DNA of 64,000 nucleotides from Casp-actino8 sp001510335 (GTDB taxonomy: Bacteria > Actinomycetota > Acidimicrobiia > Acidimicrobiales > Ilumatobacteraceae): positions 1 through 64,000 of the forward strand of contig JAQCEM010000006.1 in assembly GCA_027729635.1 (NCBI GenBank), given 5' to 3'. Below the pieces are notes generated by a model, which saw nothing but the letters and a program-made list of their open reading frames with translations, did no database searches and was not told where the DNA came from. The position numbers were made by a program, and so were the translations under genes. This document shows positions 6,764 to 16,209 of the stretch, in pieces; the first letter of the stretch is position 1, and each line of letters starts with the position of its first letter.

Positions 6764-9376
6764 ATGTCTTCGCAAACCCCTCGCACTGCCAACGAACTGC
6801 GCTCAGCTTTCACTCAATATTTCGCAGATCGTCAACATACTCCGGTCGCTTCGGCGAGCCTGATCCCTCACGACCCGACCGTTCTCTTCACATTTGCCGG
6901 CATGGTACCTTTCAAGCCCTACTTCGTCGGAGATGAAACGCCGCCTTACTCCCGAGCAGCAACGGTTCAGAAGTGCGCACGTGCTGGCGGCAAACACAAC
7001 GACCTTGATGATGTGGGTCGTACAAAGAGACACTTGGTGTTCTTTGAAATGTTAGGCAATTTCTCTTTTGGTGACTATTTCAAAGAATCGGCCATTCCGT
7101 GGAGCTGGGAGTTCGTCACCGAAAATCTTGGGTTTGATGGCGATCGCATCTGGGTGACTGTTCACACCAGCGACGATGAAGCCGAAGCAATGTGGCATGA
7201 GCAAGTTGGCGTGCCCATGAACCGTATTCAACGGTTGGGCGATAAAGACAACTTTTGGCAAATGGGCGACACTGGCCCCTGCGGTCCATGTTCAGAATTG
7301 CACATTGATCGCGGTTCTGAATTCGGTCCCGACGGCGGACCACTCAATGATCCACACGGCGATCGCTTCATGGAGTTCTGGAACTTGGTTTTCATGCAAT
7401 ACGATCAGGCCCCTGATGGCTCACGAACACCACTTCCGAAGCCCTCAATCGATACAGGCGCAGGACTCGAGCGCATCTTGGCGTTGATTCAAGGGAAAGA
7501 CAGCGTGTGGGAAACCGACGCGATCTTCCCCATTGTTGAAGCCGCTCAATCAGTCACTGGAGCATCGTACAAGGTGGGCGACTACGACGACCGTTCGAGT
7601 TTCTCACTACGTGTACTAGCCGAACACGCTCGTTCCAGCACAATGTTGGTAGGCGATGGAGTATTTCCATCGAACGAAGGACGAGGTTATGTACTTCGTC
7701 GAATTATTCGTCGCGCTGTGCGCCACGCCTATTTGCTCGGCACCGAAAAACTGGTGATGCCTTCACTCGTTGAAACGGCCATCGCCACAATGGGTCAGGC
7801 ATACCCTGAAGTCGTTGCACAAAAAGATTTCATCATGGGCGTGCTCACCAAAGAAGAAGAACGCTTCCGTCAAACGTTGAAGACTGGTCTCACCATTTTG
7901 GAAGATGAGCTTCAATCAGCCGCAAAGTCAAACAAGGTGTTGTCTGGCTCAGCTGCTTTCTTGCTGCACGACACGTATGGCTTTCCACTTGAGGTCACCG
8001 AAGAAATCGTGAATGAATGCGACCTGGCGCTTGACATCGATGGATTCAACACCGAAATGGACCAACAGCGTCAGCGGGCCAAAGCGGCTCGTAAAGGTGG
8101 CGAAGTTGATTCAGTTCGTCACGATTTGTACCGCGAAGTCATGGAACAATTCGGCACAACCGAATTTATTGGTTATGAGCTCGATTCATGCGAGTCCAAA
8201 GTGTTAGCGATTGTTCCCGATGATGATGGAACTTTTGACTTGTTCCTTGATCGCACCCCGTTTTATGCCGAAAGCGGCGGACAAGTTGGAGATACCGGAT
8301 TTATACTCGCGGGAAATAATCGGTACGAGGTTCTCAACACGACTTTTGCTTTGCCTGGACTACGACGCCACCAGTGTCGCGTTGTCACTGGCAGTCTCAT
8401 GGTTAATCAAAGCGTGACTGCCGAGATTGATTCTCAGCGTCGACTTGCTATTCGTCGTCACCATACGGCGACTCACATTCTCCATTGGTCACTGCGCAAG
8501 GTTTTGGGCGATCACGTCAAGCAGGCCGGATCACTCGTTGATGACGAGCGTCTGCGTTTTGACTTCAGTCACTACGACGCAGTTTCAGAAGACGAACTTT
8601 TGCGCATTGAAGAATTAGCCAACAGTCTGACGCTGTCGAACGAGCGAGTAGATTCAACTGAGTCATCAAAAGACGAGGCTCTAGCAAAGGGTGCAATCGC
8701 TTTCTTCGGCGACAAATACGGCGATCGAGTTCGTGTTCTTTCGGCGGGGCCTTCGGTTGAACTTTGCGGTGGCACCCATGTTTCAGCAACTGGTGACATC
8801 GGAATCATCAAAGTCATTTCCGAGGGTTCGGTCGGCGCCAACCTTCGCCGTATTGAAGCCGTCGCCGGAACTCGCACTTTGAATTTGCTTCAGCAAGACC
8901 GACGAGTCATTACTGATGTCGCTCGATTAGTCGGTGCTGGTCCTGATGACCTAATGATCGGCGTTCAGCGCAAGGTTGATGACATCAAGGGTCTCCAAGA
9001 CGAGAACAAAACGTTACGCGCCCGTTTAGCAATCACTGCGGCTTCGGCCCTTGCCGCTGAAGCAGTTGACGGAATAGTGGTTGCTCAAGTTGACGATCTC
9101 ACTCCAGGAGATCTACGTGATTTAACGGTCGCGGTACGTCAACAGTCTGGTATTCACACCGTCGTTCTCATCGGCGTGTCACCAAGCGGTGGAGTTTCAC
9201 TAGTCGGAGCCGTTGATACTGCGAGTAGCAAGAATGCTGCTCAACTTATTGCTGCAGCCGCCAAGGCTGTCGGTGGAGGCGGCGGCGGTAAGGGCGATAT
9301 CGCCACAGCCGGTGGAAAGAACCCTGAGGGAATTGCCGAAGCTCTTCGCTTGGCGCAGGAGGCGGCTCGCAGCTAA
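6764..9376 (+). CDS. alaS: Alanyl-tRNA synthetase
   Basis: A class II synthetase that charges tRNA-Ala. The N-terminal catalytic core includes FAGMVPFKPYF and RRIIRRAVRHAYLLG. The editing domain has the zinc-type HTATHILH motif and the distal CGGTH cysteine motif, which together clear Ser- and Gly-tRNA-Ala. The C-Ala domain ends with a glycine run at about residues 842-847. Length is 870 residues from ATG 6764, which gives the canonical MSSQTPRTANELR start; an upstream in-frame ATG at 6737 would add nine atypical residues. The stop overlaps the ruvX start by 1 nt, the head of a long operon. Confidence 0.96.
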   Translation: MSSQTPRTANELRSAFTQYFADRQHTPVASASLIPHDPTVLFTFAGMVPFKPYFVGDETPPYSRAATVQKCARAGGKHNDLDDVGRTKRHLVFFEMLGNFSFGDYFKESAIPWSWEFVTENLGFDGDRIWVTVHTSDDEAEAMWHEQVGVPMNRIQRLGDKDNFWQMGDTGPCGPCSELHIDRGSEFGPDGGPLNDPHGDRFMEFWNLVFMQYDQAPDGSRTPLPKPSIDTGAGLERILALIQGKDSVWETDAIFPIVEAAQSVTGASYKVGDYDDRSSFSLRVLAEHARSSTMLVGDGVFPSNEGRGYVLRRIIRRAVRHAYLLGTEKLVMPSLVETAIATMGQAYPEVVAQKDFIMGVLTKEEERFRQTLKTGLTILEDELQSAAKSNKVLSGSAAFLLHDTYGFPLEVTEEIVNECDLALDIDGFNTEMDQQRQRAKAARKGGEVDSVRHDLYREVMEQFGTTEFIGYELDSCESKVLAIVPDDDGTFDLFLDRTPFYAESGGQVGDTGFILAGNNRYEVLNTTFALPGLRRHQCRVVTGSLMVNQSVTAEIDSQRRLAIRRHHTATHILHWSLRKVLGDHVKQAGSLVDDERLRFDFSHYDAVSEDELLRIEELANSLTLSNERVDSTESSKDEALAKGAIAFFGDKYGDRVRVLSAGPSVELCGGTHVSATGDIGIIKVISEGSVGANLRRIEAVAGTRTLNLLQQDRRVITDVARLVGAGPDDLMIGVQRKVDDIKGLQDENKTLRARLAITAASALAAEAVDGIVVAQVDDLTPGDLRDLTVAVRQQSGIHTVVLIGVSPSGGVSLVGAVDTASSKNAAQLIAAAAKAVGGGGGGKGDIATAGGKNPEGIAEALRLAQEAARS

Positions 9377-9795
9377 TGCGTGCCATCGGACTTGATCTCG
9401 GCACAAAACGCATCGGCGTTGCAGTCAGTGATTTTTCGGGAACCATCGCTAGCCCTCATTCGGTCATTCTCCGCAGCAAGTCTGTTCGACTTGATCACCA
9501 AAAGATCCTTGATCTAGTCCTTGAAGAAGAGGCTGAGATCGTTGTCGTCGGACTACCGCTATTAATGTCTGGTGGTCATGGTCCAGCGGCCAAGGCCGCC
9601 ACCACTGAGGCGCGGCGACTCAGTACGGTTCTTGTTGTGCCAGTTGAAATGTTTGATGAGCGAATGACCACAGTCGCTGCCGATCGTGCTCTGAAAGAAG
9701 CTGATCTCAGCGCAACTGCTCGTCGCCAGTTTGTCGACAAAGTGGCAGCAGCAATCATGTTGCAAGCGTGGCTGGAAAGACGTCATTCGTCATGA
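9376..9795 (+). CDS. ruvX: Holliday junction resolvase-like / pre-16S rRNA nuclease YqgF
   Basis: A 139-residue RNase H-fold protein of the YqgF family, which matures the 16S rRNA 5' end and has been proposed as a Holliday junction resolvase. The N-terminal GLDLGTKRIGVAVSD carries the first acidic residue, VVGLPLLMSG is the second conserved strand, and DERMTT the third. It overlaps alaS by 1 nt and mltG by 4 nt. The order alaS-ruvX-mltG-aroE is the standard actinobacterial arrangement. Confidence 0.92.
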   Translation: MRAIGLDLGTKRIGVAVSDFSGTIASPHSVILRSKSVRLDHQKILDLVLEEEAEIVVVGLPLLMSGGHGPAAKAATTEARRLSTVLVVPVEMFDERMTTVAADRALKEADLSATARRQFVDKVAAAIMLQAWLERRHSS

Positions 9796-10967
9796 GCAAC
9801 AAAGTCAATAACGAAGACGATCTTGAGATTGATCCGTATCAAGTACTTCCATATGTTCGCATTCAAAAAATGGTGAGTCGCAAACTTGTTAATCGAATCG
9901 CACTCTCTGTTGTTCTAGTCCTCGCGATCGTGACAGTTATTTATGGCGGTTATCAATTCTGGTATTTACGCCAAGTGAACCCAACGGGTGCTCCTGGAGC
10001 AGCTGAGATTTTTACAGTGTCTGAATCCGATGATTTGTTGGCGATCAGTAAACGGCTTGAACAAGAGGGTTTCATCGTCAACGATTCGGTTTTTCGGTCT
10101 TATGTCTCGTCTAAAGGCGGCCTTGACATTACGGCTGGCTTTTTTACAGTGAAGCCACGTGATCACGTTGGCAATATCTTGCGAGTTTTACGCACGCCAC
10201 CGAACGAGACATTGACCAAAGTAACTTTTCCCGAGGGCTTTACTTTGGAGCAGATGGCGGAGCGTCTCAGCGAGGAAATTAAGACTGTCACCGAAATTGA
10301 TTTTCTTACCAAGACCGGAGATACTTCCGCCGAGATTTCTGCTGTCCGATCGGTGTACCAACCCGAATCTGTGACGACGCTCGAAGGATTACTTTTTCCT
10401 GATACTTACCTAGTAAGCGGTGAAGAAACTGCAACCCAAGTTGCTCAGCAAATGCTCAAGTTGATGGAGCGAGTCGGGCGTCAAGAAGGTCTCGATGATT
10501 CGCTGAATTCAGTCGGATTGACTCCGTATCAGGTTCTGACGATCGCTTCAATCATTGAGCGCGAAGCAAAAGTTCCAGAGGATCGGGCGAAAATATCTCG
10601 AGTGATTTACAACCGACTATCAATCGGCATGCCTTTAGAAATAGACGCCACTTTGTTTTACAAGCAAAATCTTGACTTGCCCTTCCTCGAACTTAAGTCC
10701 ATCGACAGTCCCTACAACTCGTACCTCTACAGCGGTTTACCTCCTACTCCTATCTCTAATCCGGGAAGAGCAGCCATTAACGCGGCTTTAAATCCAGCGC
10801 CCAATCCTTCAGCGGGAAATCCGATCTGTCGCGAAATCACCGACGGTTCACCGTGTTTGTATCTCTATTATGTGTTGTACGACAAAGATGGTCGTCACAA
10901 GTTTGCTTCAACTTTGGCGCAACATCAAGCCAACGTGCAAGCAGCGATCATCGCAGGAGTGTTCTGA
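9792..10967 (+). CDS. mltG: Endolytic murein transglycosylase MltG (YceG-like)
   Basis: A membrane-anchored lytic transglycosylase that cleaves nascent peptidoglycan and ends glycan strand growth. The N-terminal 35 residues are cytoplasmic, followed by a TM helix at about residues 36-58. The extracellular part has a LysM-like subdomain and the catalytic YceG domain, with IASIIEREAKVPEDR holding the catalytic glutamate and the conserved SPYNSYLYSGLPPTPISNPG segment. ATG 9792 overlaps the ruvX stop (ATGA); an upstream in-frame GTG at 9768 lies inside ruvX. Length, 391 residues, is normal. Confidence 0.92.
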   Translation: MSNKVNNEDDLEIDPYQVLPYVRIQKMVSRKLVNRIALSVVLVLAIVTVIYGGYQFWYLRQVNPTGAPGAAEIFTVSESDDLLAISKRLEQEGFIVNDSVFRSYVSSKGGLDITAGFFTVKPRDHVGNILRVLRTPPNETLTKVTFPEGFTLEQMAERLSEEIKTVTEIDFLTKTGDTSAEISAVRSVYQPESVTTLEGLLFPDTYLVSGEETATQVAQQMLKLMERVGRQEGLDDSLNSVGLTPYQVLTIASIIEREAKVPEDRAKISRVIYNRLSIGMPLEIDATLFYKQNLDLPFLELKSIDSPYNSYLYSGLPPTPISNPGRAAINAALNPAPNPSAGNPICREITDGSPCLYLYYVLYDKDGRHKFASTLAQHQANVQAAIIAGVF

Positions 10968-10968
10968 T

Positions 10969-11865
10969 ATGACTCATGATTTACAAGCGGCGATAGCAAA
11001 TACTTCATATCGCATCACGGCAAGTACGTCAGTTGCAGCAGTCATCGGCGACCCGGTTAAACACAGTTTGTCACCCATTATCCATAATGTCGGTTTTCAA
11101 TCATTGGGTATTGATTGGGTCTATGTGGCCTATGAAGTAAAGGCCGGACAAGCGCGAGCAGCTCTTGATGCAGTGCGTATTTTCGGCTTACGTGGCCTTT
11201 CAGTAACGATGCCGCATAAATCAGATGTCGCTGATTTGGTTGACACGGTGAGTACTGCGGCGCAAGCGCTCAAGAGTGTCAATACCGTAGAAGTCGGAGC
11301 GAATGGTCTCTTAGTAGGGCACAGCACCGATGGTGACGGACTCGTGGCCAGCCTGTCGGCCCAAGGTGTGGACGTCACTGGCAAAAGTATTTTGATTCTT
11401 GGAGCGGGGGGAGCAGCGCGTTCGATCGTCGACGCTCTGAAGCGCCATCGCTCTCACAACATCGTCATTGCTAATCGCTCTCTGGCGGGTGCTCAATCGG
11501 CACAAGCACTTGCACCCAAAATCAGTCAATCGCTTGCGTTGAGTGACTCGGCGGCCCTGAAAACCGCCGTTTCATCGGCTGACATCGTGATTAACGCCAC
11601 CAGCATCGGTATGAGCAAGGACTCGGTCCATTTATCAGACAGTCCTCTTTCGGCTGATCTGATCACGCCACAGCACACCGTGGTTGATTTGGTGTATCAC
11701 CCCATTCAGACCGAACTTCTCCGCAACGCTCAACAACGAGGTGCCCAAACCGTCGACGGCCTCGGCATGCTCGTGCACCAGGCGGCCCTACAACAACAGA
11801 TCTGGACGGGATTCGTGCCCGATGTGCCCGATATGTATCGAGCTGCATTACAGGCTCTTTCTTAA
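10969..11865 (+). CDS. aroE: Shikimate 5-dehydrogenase
   Basis: Reduces 3-dehydroshikimate to shikimate with NADPH. The substrate half shows HSLSPIIHN and the catalytic-lysine motif MPHKSD. The Rossmann half shows GAGGAARS, NATSIGM, DLVYHPIQTELL, and GLGMLVHQAALQ. ATG 10969 has a good Shine-Dalgarno (AGGAG at 10954-10958) and starts 1 base after the mltG stop; an in-frame extension to 10870 lies inside mltG and is rejected. At 298 residues it is slightly long because of a roughly 20-residue N-terminal lead. Confidence 0.93.
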   Translation: MTHDLQAAIANTSYRITASTSVAAVIGDPVKHSLSPIIHNVGFQSLGIDWVYVAYEVKAGQARAALDAVRIFGLRGLSVTMPHKSDVADLVDTVSTAAQALKSVNTVEVGANGLLVGHSTDGDGLVASLSAQGVDVTGKSILILGAGGAARSIVDALKRHRSHNIVIANRSLAGAQSAQALAPKISQSLALSDSAALKTAVSSADIVINATSIGMSKDSVHLSDSPLSADLITPQHTVVDLVYHPIQTELLRNAQQRGAQTVDGLGMLVHQAALQQQIWTGFVPDVPDMYRAALQALS

Positions 11866-11887
11866 GTCAGCGGTAACCTAACCTCCA

Positions 11888-13048
11888 ATGTTGCGCTTCC
11901 TCACTGCCGGCGAATCCCATGGTCAAGCCTTAGTTGTCATTGTTGAAGGTCTCCCAGCAGGATTGCCCATCACCGTCGAAGATATTCAGATCGAACTCTC
12001 CCGACGTCGTCTCGGATATGGACGAGGACCGCGCCAACGATTTGAACAAGATGAGGTGACCCTTGTTGGCGGTGTTCGCCACGGCCGCACCATCGGTTCG
12101 CCAGTTGCCATCGAGATCAAGAACAGTGAATGGTTTCGCTCGGACAAGTGGCACATAGAAATGGATCCCGCCCCAGGGGCCACTGCTGATCCATTAACCA
12201 AAGTGCGTCCCGGTCATGCCGATCTAGCAGGGATGCAAAAATACGGCTTCACAGACGCTCGGGATGTCCTTGAACGCGCGAGCGCCCGCGAAACTGCTGC
12301 TCGAGTTGCCGCTGGCGCATTAGCGAAGGCACTACTTCGAACGATAGGTATTGAGGTCATTTCCCATGTCGTAGCGATGGGGTCGGCCAAATCTGATGGT
12401 ACTTCGCGACCGACGCCGTCTGATCTTGCGCAAGTCGACGAATCGCCCGTCCGTAGTTTTGACAGCGAAGCCGGCGCACGAATGGTCACCGAAATTGAAC
12501 AAGCCGCTAAGGAAGGAGATTCTCTCGGCGGAATTGTTGAGGTACTGGCATATGGCGTTCCCGTCGGACTTGGTTCGCACGTTCACTGGGACCGCAAAAT
12601 TGATGCGTTACTCGCTCAAGCCATCATGAGTATTCAAGCCGTCAAGGGCGTCGAAATCGGTGATGGTTTTGAAGTTGCCTCGCGACGGGGCAGTGTCGGC
12701 CATGATCCCATTCATTGGGATGCCGACAATGAGCGTTTTGCCCGCACCGGAACTCTTGCTGGTGGTACCGAAGGTGGTATTACGACCGGTGAACTCTTGG
12801 TCGTACGTGCTGCGATGAAGCCGCTCGCGACTCTCAATAGGCCGACGTTGCCAACAGTTGACGTCATCTCTAAGGAATCCGGTGTTTCATTTAAGGAACG
12901 CACCGATGTCACTGCAGTGCCGGCGATGGGTGTGGTCGCCGAGACAATGGTGGCTCTGGTACTGGCAGCCGAAGCACAGCGCAAGTTCGGCGGAGATTCG
13001 GTCACCGAGTTTGTCCGTAACGCAACGACGGCAACCCAGCCTTTATGA
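11888..13048 (+). CDS. aroC: Chorismate synthase
   Basis: Makes chorismate from EPSP using reduced FMN, the last common step of aromatic biosynthesis. Family motifs are GESHGQAL near the N-terminus, RRRLGYGRGPRQ, the central RASARETAARVAAGA signature, and the C-terminal AMKPLATLNRPTLP. Length of 386 residues is normal. It starts 22 bases after aroE and overlaps aroK by 4 nt, so it is translationally coupled to the rest of the aro operon. Confidence 0.95.
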   Translation: MLRFLTAGESHGQALVVIVEGLPAGLPITVEDIQIELSRRRLGYGRGPRQRFEQDEVTLVGGVRHGRTIGSPVAIEIKNSEWFRSDKWHIEMDPAPGATADPLTKVRPGHADLAGMQKYGFTDARDVLERASARETAARVAAGALAKALLRTIGIEVISHVVAMGSAKSDGTSRPTPSDLAQVDESPVRSFDSEAGARMVTEIEQAAKEGDSLGGIVEVLAYGVPVGLGSHVHWDRKIDALLAQAIMSIQAVKGVEIGDGFEVASRRGSVGHDPIHWDADNERFARTGTLAGGTEGGITTGELLVVRAAMKPLATLNRPTLPTVDVISKESGVSFKERTDVTAVPAMGVVAETMVALVLAAEAQRKFGGDSVTEFVRNATTATQPL

Positions 13049-13599
13049 ATCAACTGAGTACATCAACCCCTCACGTTGTGTTGGTGGGACTGATGGGCAC
13101 GGGAAAAAGCACTGTTGGAAGACGTCTCGCTCACAAATTGGGTTGGGAGTTTCTTGATACCGATGATGAAATCAATCGTGTCACTGGGAAGACGGTTCGC
13201 CAGATATTTGAATCTGTTGGTGAAAAGGCTTTTCGTCAACTCGAGCATGATGCCCTTGTTGCAGGGTTACAACATTCCAGTCCCCACATCATTGCTGGGG
13301 CCGGTGGCGTCATTTTGCGGGCCGACAACCGCCAACTATTGCGAACTGCAGAACATGTTGTGTGGCTCAATGCGCCACTTCATGTCCTCGTGGAAAGAAT
13401 CGGACAACGATCGGTAACGGGCGATGGTCATCGACCCCTTATCGATGGCGACCCCGCCGCAAGGTTGGAAAAGCTCTACGCCGAACGAGAATCTTTATAT
13501 CGCGATGTCTCATCTGTTGAGATTGATGTTGAGGGATTACAGATTCCTGAAGTCATCGACCAGATTTTGGCCACGACGGGTTTGGAGGCAAAATTATGA
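13045..13599 (+). CDS. aroK: Shikimate kinase
   Basis: Phosphorylates shikimate at O3 using ATP. The Walker A motif is GLMGTGKST, the shikimate-binding acidic motif is DTDDEI, and GAGGVILR supplies the substrate GGG-like loop, here Gly-Ala-Gly-Gly. The lid arginine lies in TGDGHRPLI. At 184 residues the size is typical. ATGA overlaps join it to aroC upstream and to aroB downstream. Confidence 0.94.
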   Translation: MNQLSTSTPHVVLVGLMGTGKSTVGRRLAHKLGWEFLDTDDEINRVTGKTVRQIFESVGEKAFRQLEHDALVAGLQHSSPHIIAGAGGVILRADNRQLLRTAEHVVWLNAPLHVLVERIGQRSVTGDGHRPLIDGDPAARLEKLYAERESLYRDVSSVEIDVEGLQIPEVIDQILATTGLEAKL

Positions 13600-14612
13600 C
13601 TATTCACCGCATTGATGTTCATCTTCCTGAACGCGAATATCCCGTTCTCATTGGACACGGTGTTTCTCAGCAGATCGGTCAATGGTTACCAACAACTGCT
13701 CGTCGAGCGATCGTGGTGACACAGAAAGAGATTCCAGTTTCTCTTGACCTTCCCATTGAGTCAAAAGTTGTCACCATCGCTCAAGGAGAAAAGGCGAAGT
13801 CGCTGTCGACGATTGAGAACCTGTGTCAAGAGTTCGCCGAGATGGGCATCACTCGCAACGACGTGATCATCGGTGTTGGTGGGGGAATGGTCACTGATAT
13901 CGCTGGTTTTGCTGCCTCTACATGGCATCGTGGCACTCCAGTTGTGCATGTGGCTTCTTCACTTCTTGCGATGGTTGATGCAGCAATTGGTGGAAAGACT
14001 GGAGTCAATCTTCCACAAGGGAAGAACCTCGTTGGCGCTTTTTGGCAGCCGAGTGCAGTTATCTGTGATCTTGATTTGCTTAGTACTTTGCCAGCGCGTG
14101 AATTGCGGTGCGGTTTTGGCGAAGTTGCTAAGTACCACTTCCTAACTGGCGACGATTTGTTGTCCCTTGACTTAGATGAACGGGTCGCTCGTTGCGTCGG
14201 AATCAAAGCGGCTTTTGTTGAGCAAGATGAACATGAGTCTGGAAAAAGAGCCTTCCTCAATTACGGTCATACTTTGGCTCACGCCTTAGAAACGGTGGGT
14301 AATCATCAATTAGCCCATGGTGAAGCCGTGGCAATCGGACTGATATTCGCAGCCCGTTTAGCCCAAGCACTAGGTCGAATTTCACTAGACCGGGTGGACT
14401 ACCACGAACTAGTCGTCGGCAAGACTTACTCTTTGCAGACGCGCATGCCAGAGGACATCAATATTGACCAACTCCTGGCAGCCATGGCGCGCGACAAAAA
14501 GGCTCTACACGGATTGACCTTTGTTTTGGATTCGCCACAAGGTCTTGAGGTCGTGGCTGATGTGCCCGCAGACATCGTCCGAGCAGAGCTAGTTCGATTC
14601 AGCCAAGCGTAA
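13596..14612 (+). CDS. aroB: 3-dehydroquinate synthase
   Basis: Converts DAHP to 3-dehydroquinate with NAD and a divalent metal. The NAD-binding stretch GVGGGMVTDIAGFAAS and the conserved RGTPVVHVASSLLAMVDAAI followed by GGKTGVN are diagnostic. Metal ligands lie in the glutamate of CGFGEVAKY, in LNYGHTLAHALE, and in AHGEAVAIG. Length is 338 residues. It overlaps aroK by 4 nt, placing four consecutive shikimate-pathway enzymes in one coupled unit. Confidence 0.95.
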   Translation: MTIHRIDVHLPEREYPVLIGHGVSQQIGQWLPTTARRAIVVTQKEIPVSLDLPIESKVVTIAQGEKAKSLSTIENLCQEFAEMGITRNDVIIGVGGGMVTDIAGFAASTWHRGTPVVHVASSLLAMVDAAIGGKTGVNLPQGKNLVGAFWQPSAVICDLDLLSTLPARELRCGFGEVAKYHFLTGDDLLSLDLDERVARCVGIKAAFVEQDEHESGKRAFLNYGHTLAHALETVGNHQLAHGEAVAIGLIFAARLAQALGRISLDRVDYHELVVGKTYSLQTRMPEDINIDQLLAAMARDKKALHGLTFVLDSPQGLEVVADVPADIVRAELVRFSQA

Positions 14613-14654
14613 AGTTGCTCATCTCACTTGGTCGTAGCAAGTAGCGTCAACACT

Positions 14655-15089
14655 GTGGGAATCATTCTTTTACTTCACGGTCCAAACCTCAACCTTCTTG
14701 GTCAGCGTGAGCCCGAAATCTACGGAACCGCAACTCTGACCGATTATGTCGCCAGCACTACCCGGTGGGCGAGTGATGCGGGTTTCTCTCTTGAAGAATT
14801 CCAGACCAATCACGAAGGCCAATTAGTTGATGCAATACATGCGGCTCGCGGCAGAGTAGATGCAATCATCATCAACGCTGGGGCTTTCACCCATTACGCA
14901 TGGAGCATTCATGATGCTCTTGCCACGTTTGTCGGTCCAGTGATTGAGGTACACATCTCGAATCCCAACGCCAGAGAGCCGTGGCGTCACACCAGCGTGA
15001 TCGCTCCAGTCGCCAACGGAACGATTGCTGGTCTCGGAATTCTCGGTTATGAATTAGCCGTATCTGTAGTTGCTCGTTTATTGAAGTGA
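14655..15089 (+). CDS. aroQ: 3-dehydroquinate dehydratase, type II
   Basis: Dehydrates 3-dehydroquinate through the type II trans mechanism as a dodecamer. Motifs: HGPNLNLLGQREPEIYG with the catalytic tyrosine, FQTNHEGQLVDAIHAA, INAGAFTHYA, and VHISNPNAREPWRHTSV. GTG 14655 gives 144 residues, the family's usual size. TTG 14628 in the same frame would add nine residues, and neither has a strong Shine-Dalgarno. It follows aroB by 42 bases and precedes the aminopeptidase by 7. Confidence 0.93.
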   Translation: MGIILLLHGPNLNLLGQREPEIYGTATLTDYVASTTRWASDAGFSLEEFQTNHEGQLVDAIHAARGRVDAIIINAGAFTHYAWSIHDALATFVGPVIEVHISNPNAREPWRHTSVIAPVANGTIAGLGILGYELAVSVVARLLK

Positions 15090-15096
15090 ACTTGAG

Positions 15097-16209
15097 ATGC
15101 CACCACAACGATCGTTGATGCGAGCCGACAGATTGTTTGAGACGCTTGATCAGGGAGTGTCCGGCTCATGTTTATTGACCGATCTGGCCGATATTCGCTG
15201 GCTCACCGGATTTTCTGGTTCGCATGCGTGGCTTGTTGTTCACAATCATACGATGCATCTGTTGACTGATGGTCGCTATGTCGATCAAGCGCAAGCCGAA
15301 GTCTTTCAACATCAGGCCGAAGTCGAGATCGTCGAGTGTCGAACGCAATCGGCCATGCATACTGCGGTTGCATCGTTGACTTCAGGAGCATCTTTTGTTC
15401 AGTTTCAGGACGCTCAAGTTTCGTACCAACTCTTTCAGTCGCTCAGTAACGAGATCAAGGCGACATTGGTTCCCCTTCACGGTTCAATCAAATTTCTTCG
15501 ACGGTTCAAAGATGAAACCGAAATTGGACTCATCGAGAACGCCTGTCGTATCGCTGATCAGGCCCTGCAAAAGTGTTGGCCACTTCTATCTGAGGGCCTG
15601 ACCGAGTCTGATATTCGAGATGAGCTTGACTACACAATGCGCAAACTTGGAGCAGATGGTCCGTCCTATGACACCATCGTCGCTACGGGACCGACAAACG
15701 CGGCTCGACCGCATCATCACCCCACCAAGGCCAAAATCGAAAATGGTCATACCGTCATCATTGATGTCGGTGCGCTGGTGGCCGGATATCACTCTGATAT
15801 GACGCGTTCGTTTGTCGTCGGTCCTATGAACGATGAGCAAACTCGTTACTACGAGGCTGTTCACGAGGCTCAGCAGGCCGGAGTCGCCGCGTGTCGACCA
15901 GGAGTTTTGGCTTCTGATGTTGACTCCGCTTGCCGAAAAGTGCTCGCTGATGCGGAACTCGCTCAGTACTTTACTCACGGCACTGGTCATGGAGTAGGGC
16001 TGGTTATCCATGAAGAACCGTTCATAAATTCCTCGTCAACGGCAATTCTTCAGCCTGGAGATGTCGTGACTGTCGAACCTGGGCTCTATCGTGGGGGGTT
16101 CGGCGGTTTCCGTGTTGAGGACCTTGTGGTCATCACCGAACACGGTTGCCGAATTTTGAACTCATCTCCCAAGGATCCAACATGCCCGCCATTACCACTA
16201 ACGATCTGA
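15097..16209 (+). CDS. pepQ: M24 family Xaa-Pro peptidase
   Basis: A pita-bread-fold metallopeptidase (creatinase N-terminal domain plus M24 domain) that cleaves peptides with a proline at the second position. Dinuclear metal ligands are visible: the Asp pair in IIDVGALVAGYHSDMTR, the His in GTGHGVGLVIHEEP, and glutamates in VTVEPGLY and FRVEDLVV. Whether it is an aminopeptidase P or a dipeptidase cannot be settled; the symbol follows the Mycobacterium neighbour of efp. Its 3' end overlaps the efp start by 28 bases. Confidence 0.88.
   Translation: MPPQRSLMRADRLFETLDQGVSGSCLLTDLADIRWLTGFSGSHAWLVVHNHTMHLLTDGRYVDQAQAEVFQHQAEVEIVECRTQSAMHTAVASLTSGASFVQFQDAQVSYQLFQSLSNEIKATLVPLHGSIKFLRRFKDETEIGLIENACRIADQALQKCWPLLSEGLTESDIRDELDYTMRKLGADGPSYDTIVATGPTNAARPHHHPTKAKIENGHTVIIDVGALVAGYHSDMTRSFVVGPMNDEQTRYYEAVHEAQQAGVAACRPGVLASDVDSACRKVLADAELAQYFTHGTGHGVGLVIHEEPFINSSSTAILQPGDVVTVEPGLYRGGFGGFRVEDLVVITEHGCRILNSSPKDPTCPPLPLTI

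Noticed and set aside
10870..10968. In-frame 5' extension of aroE
   Set aside because: It lies within mltG and the true start at 10969 has a good Shine-Dalgarno.
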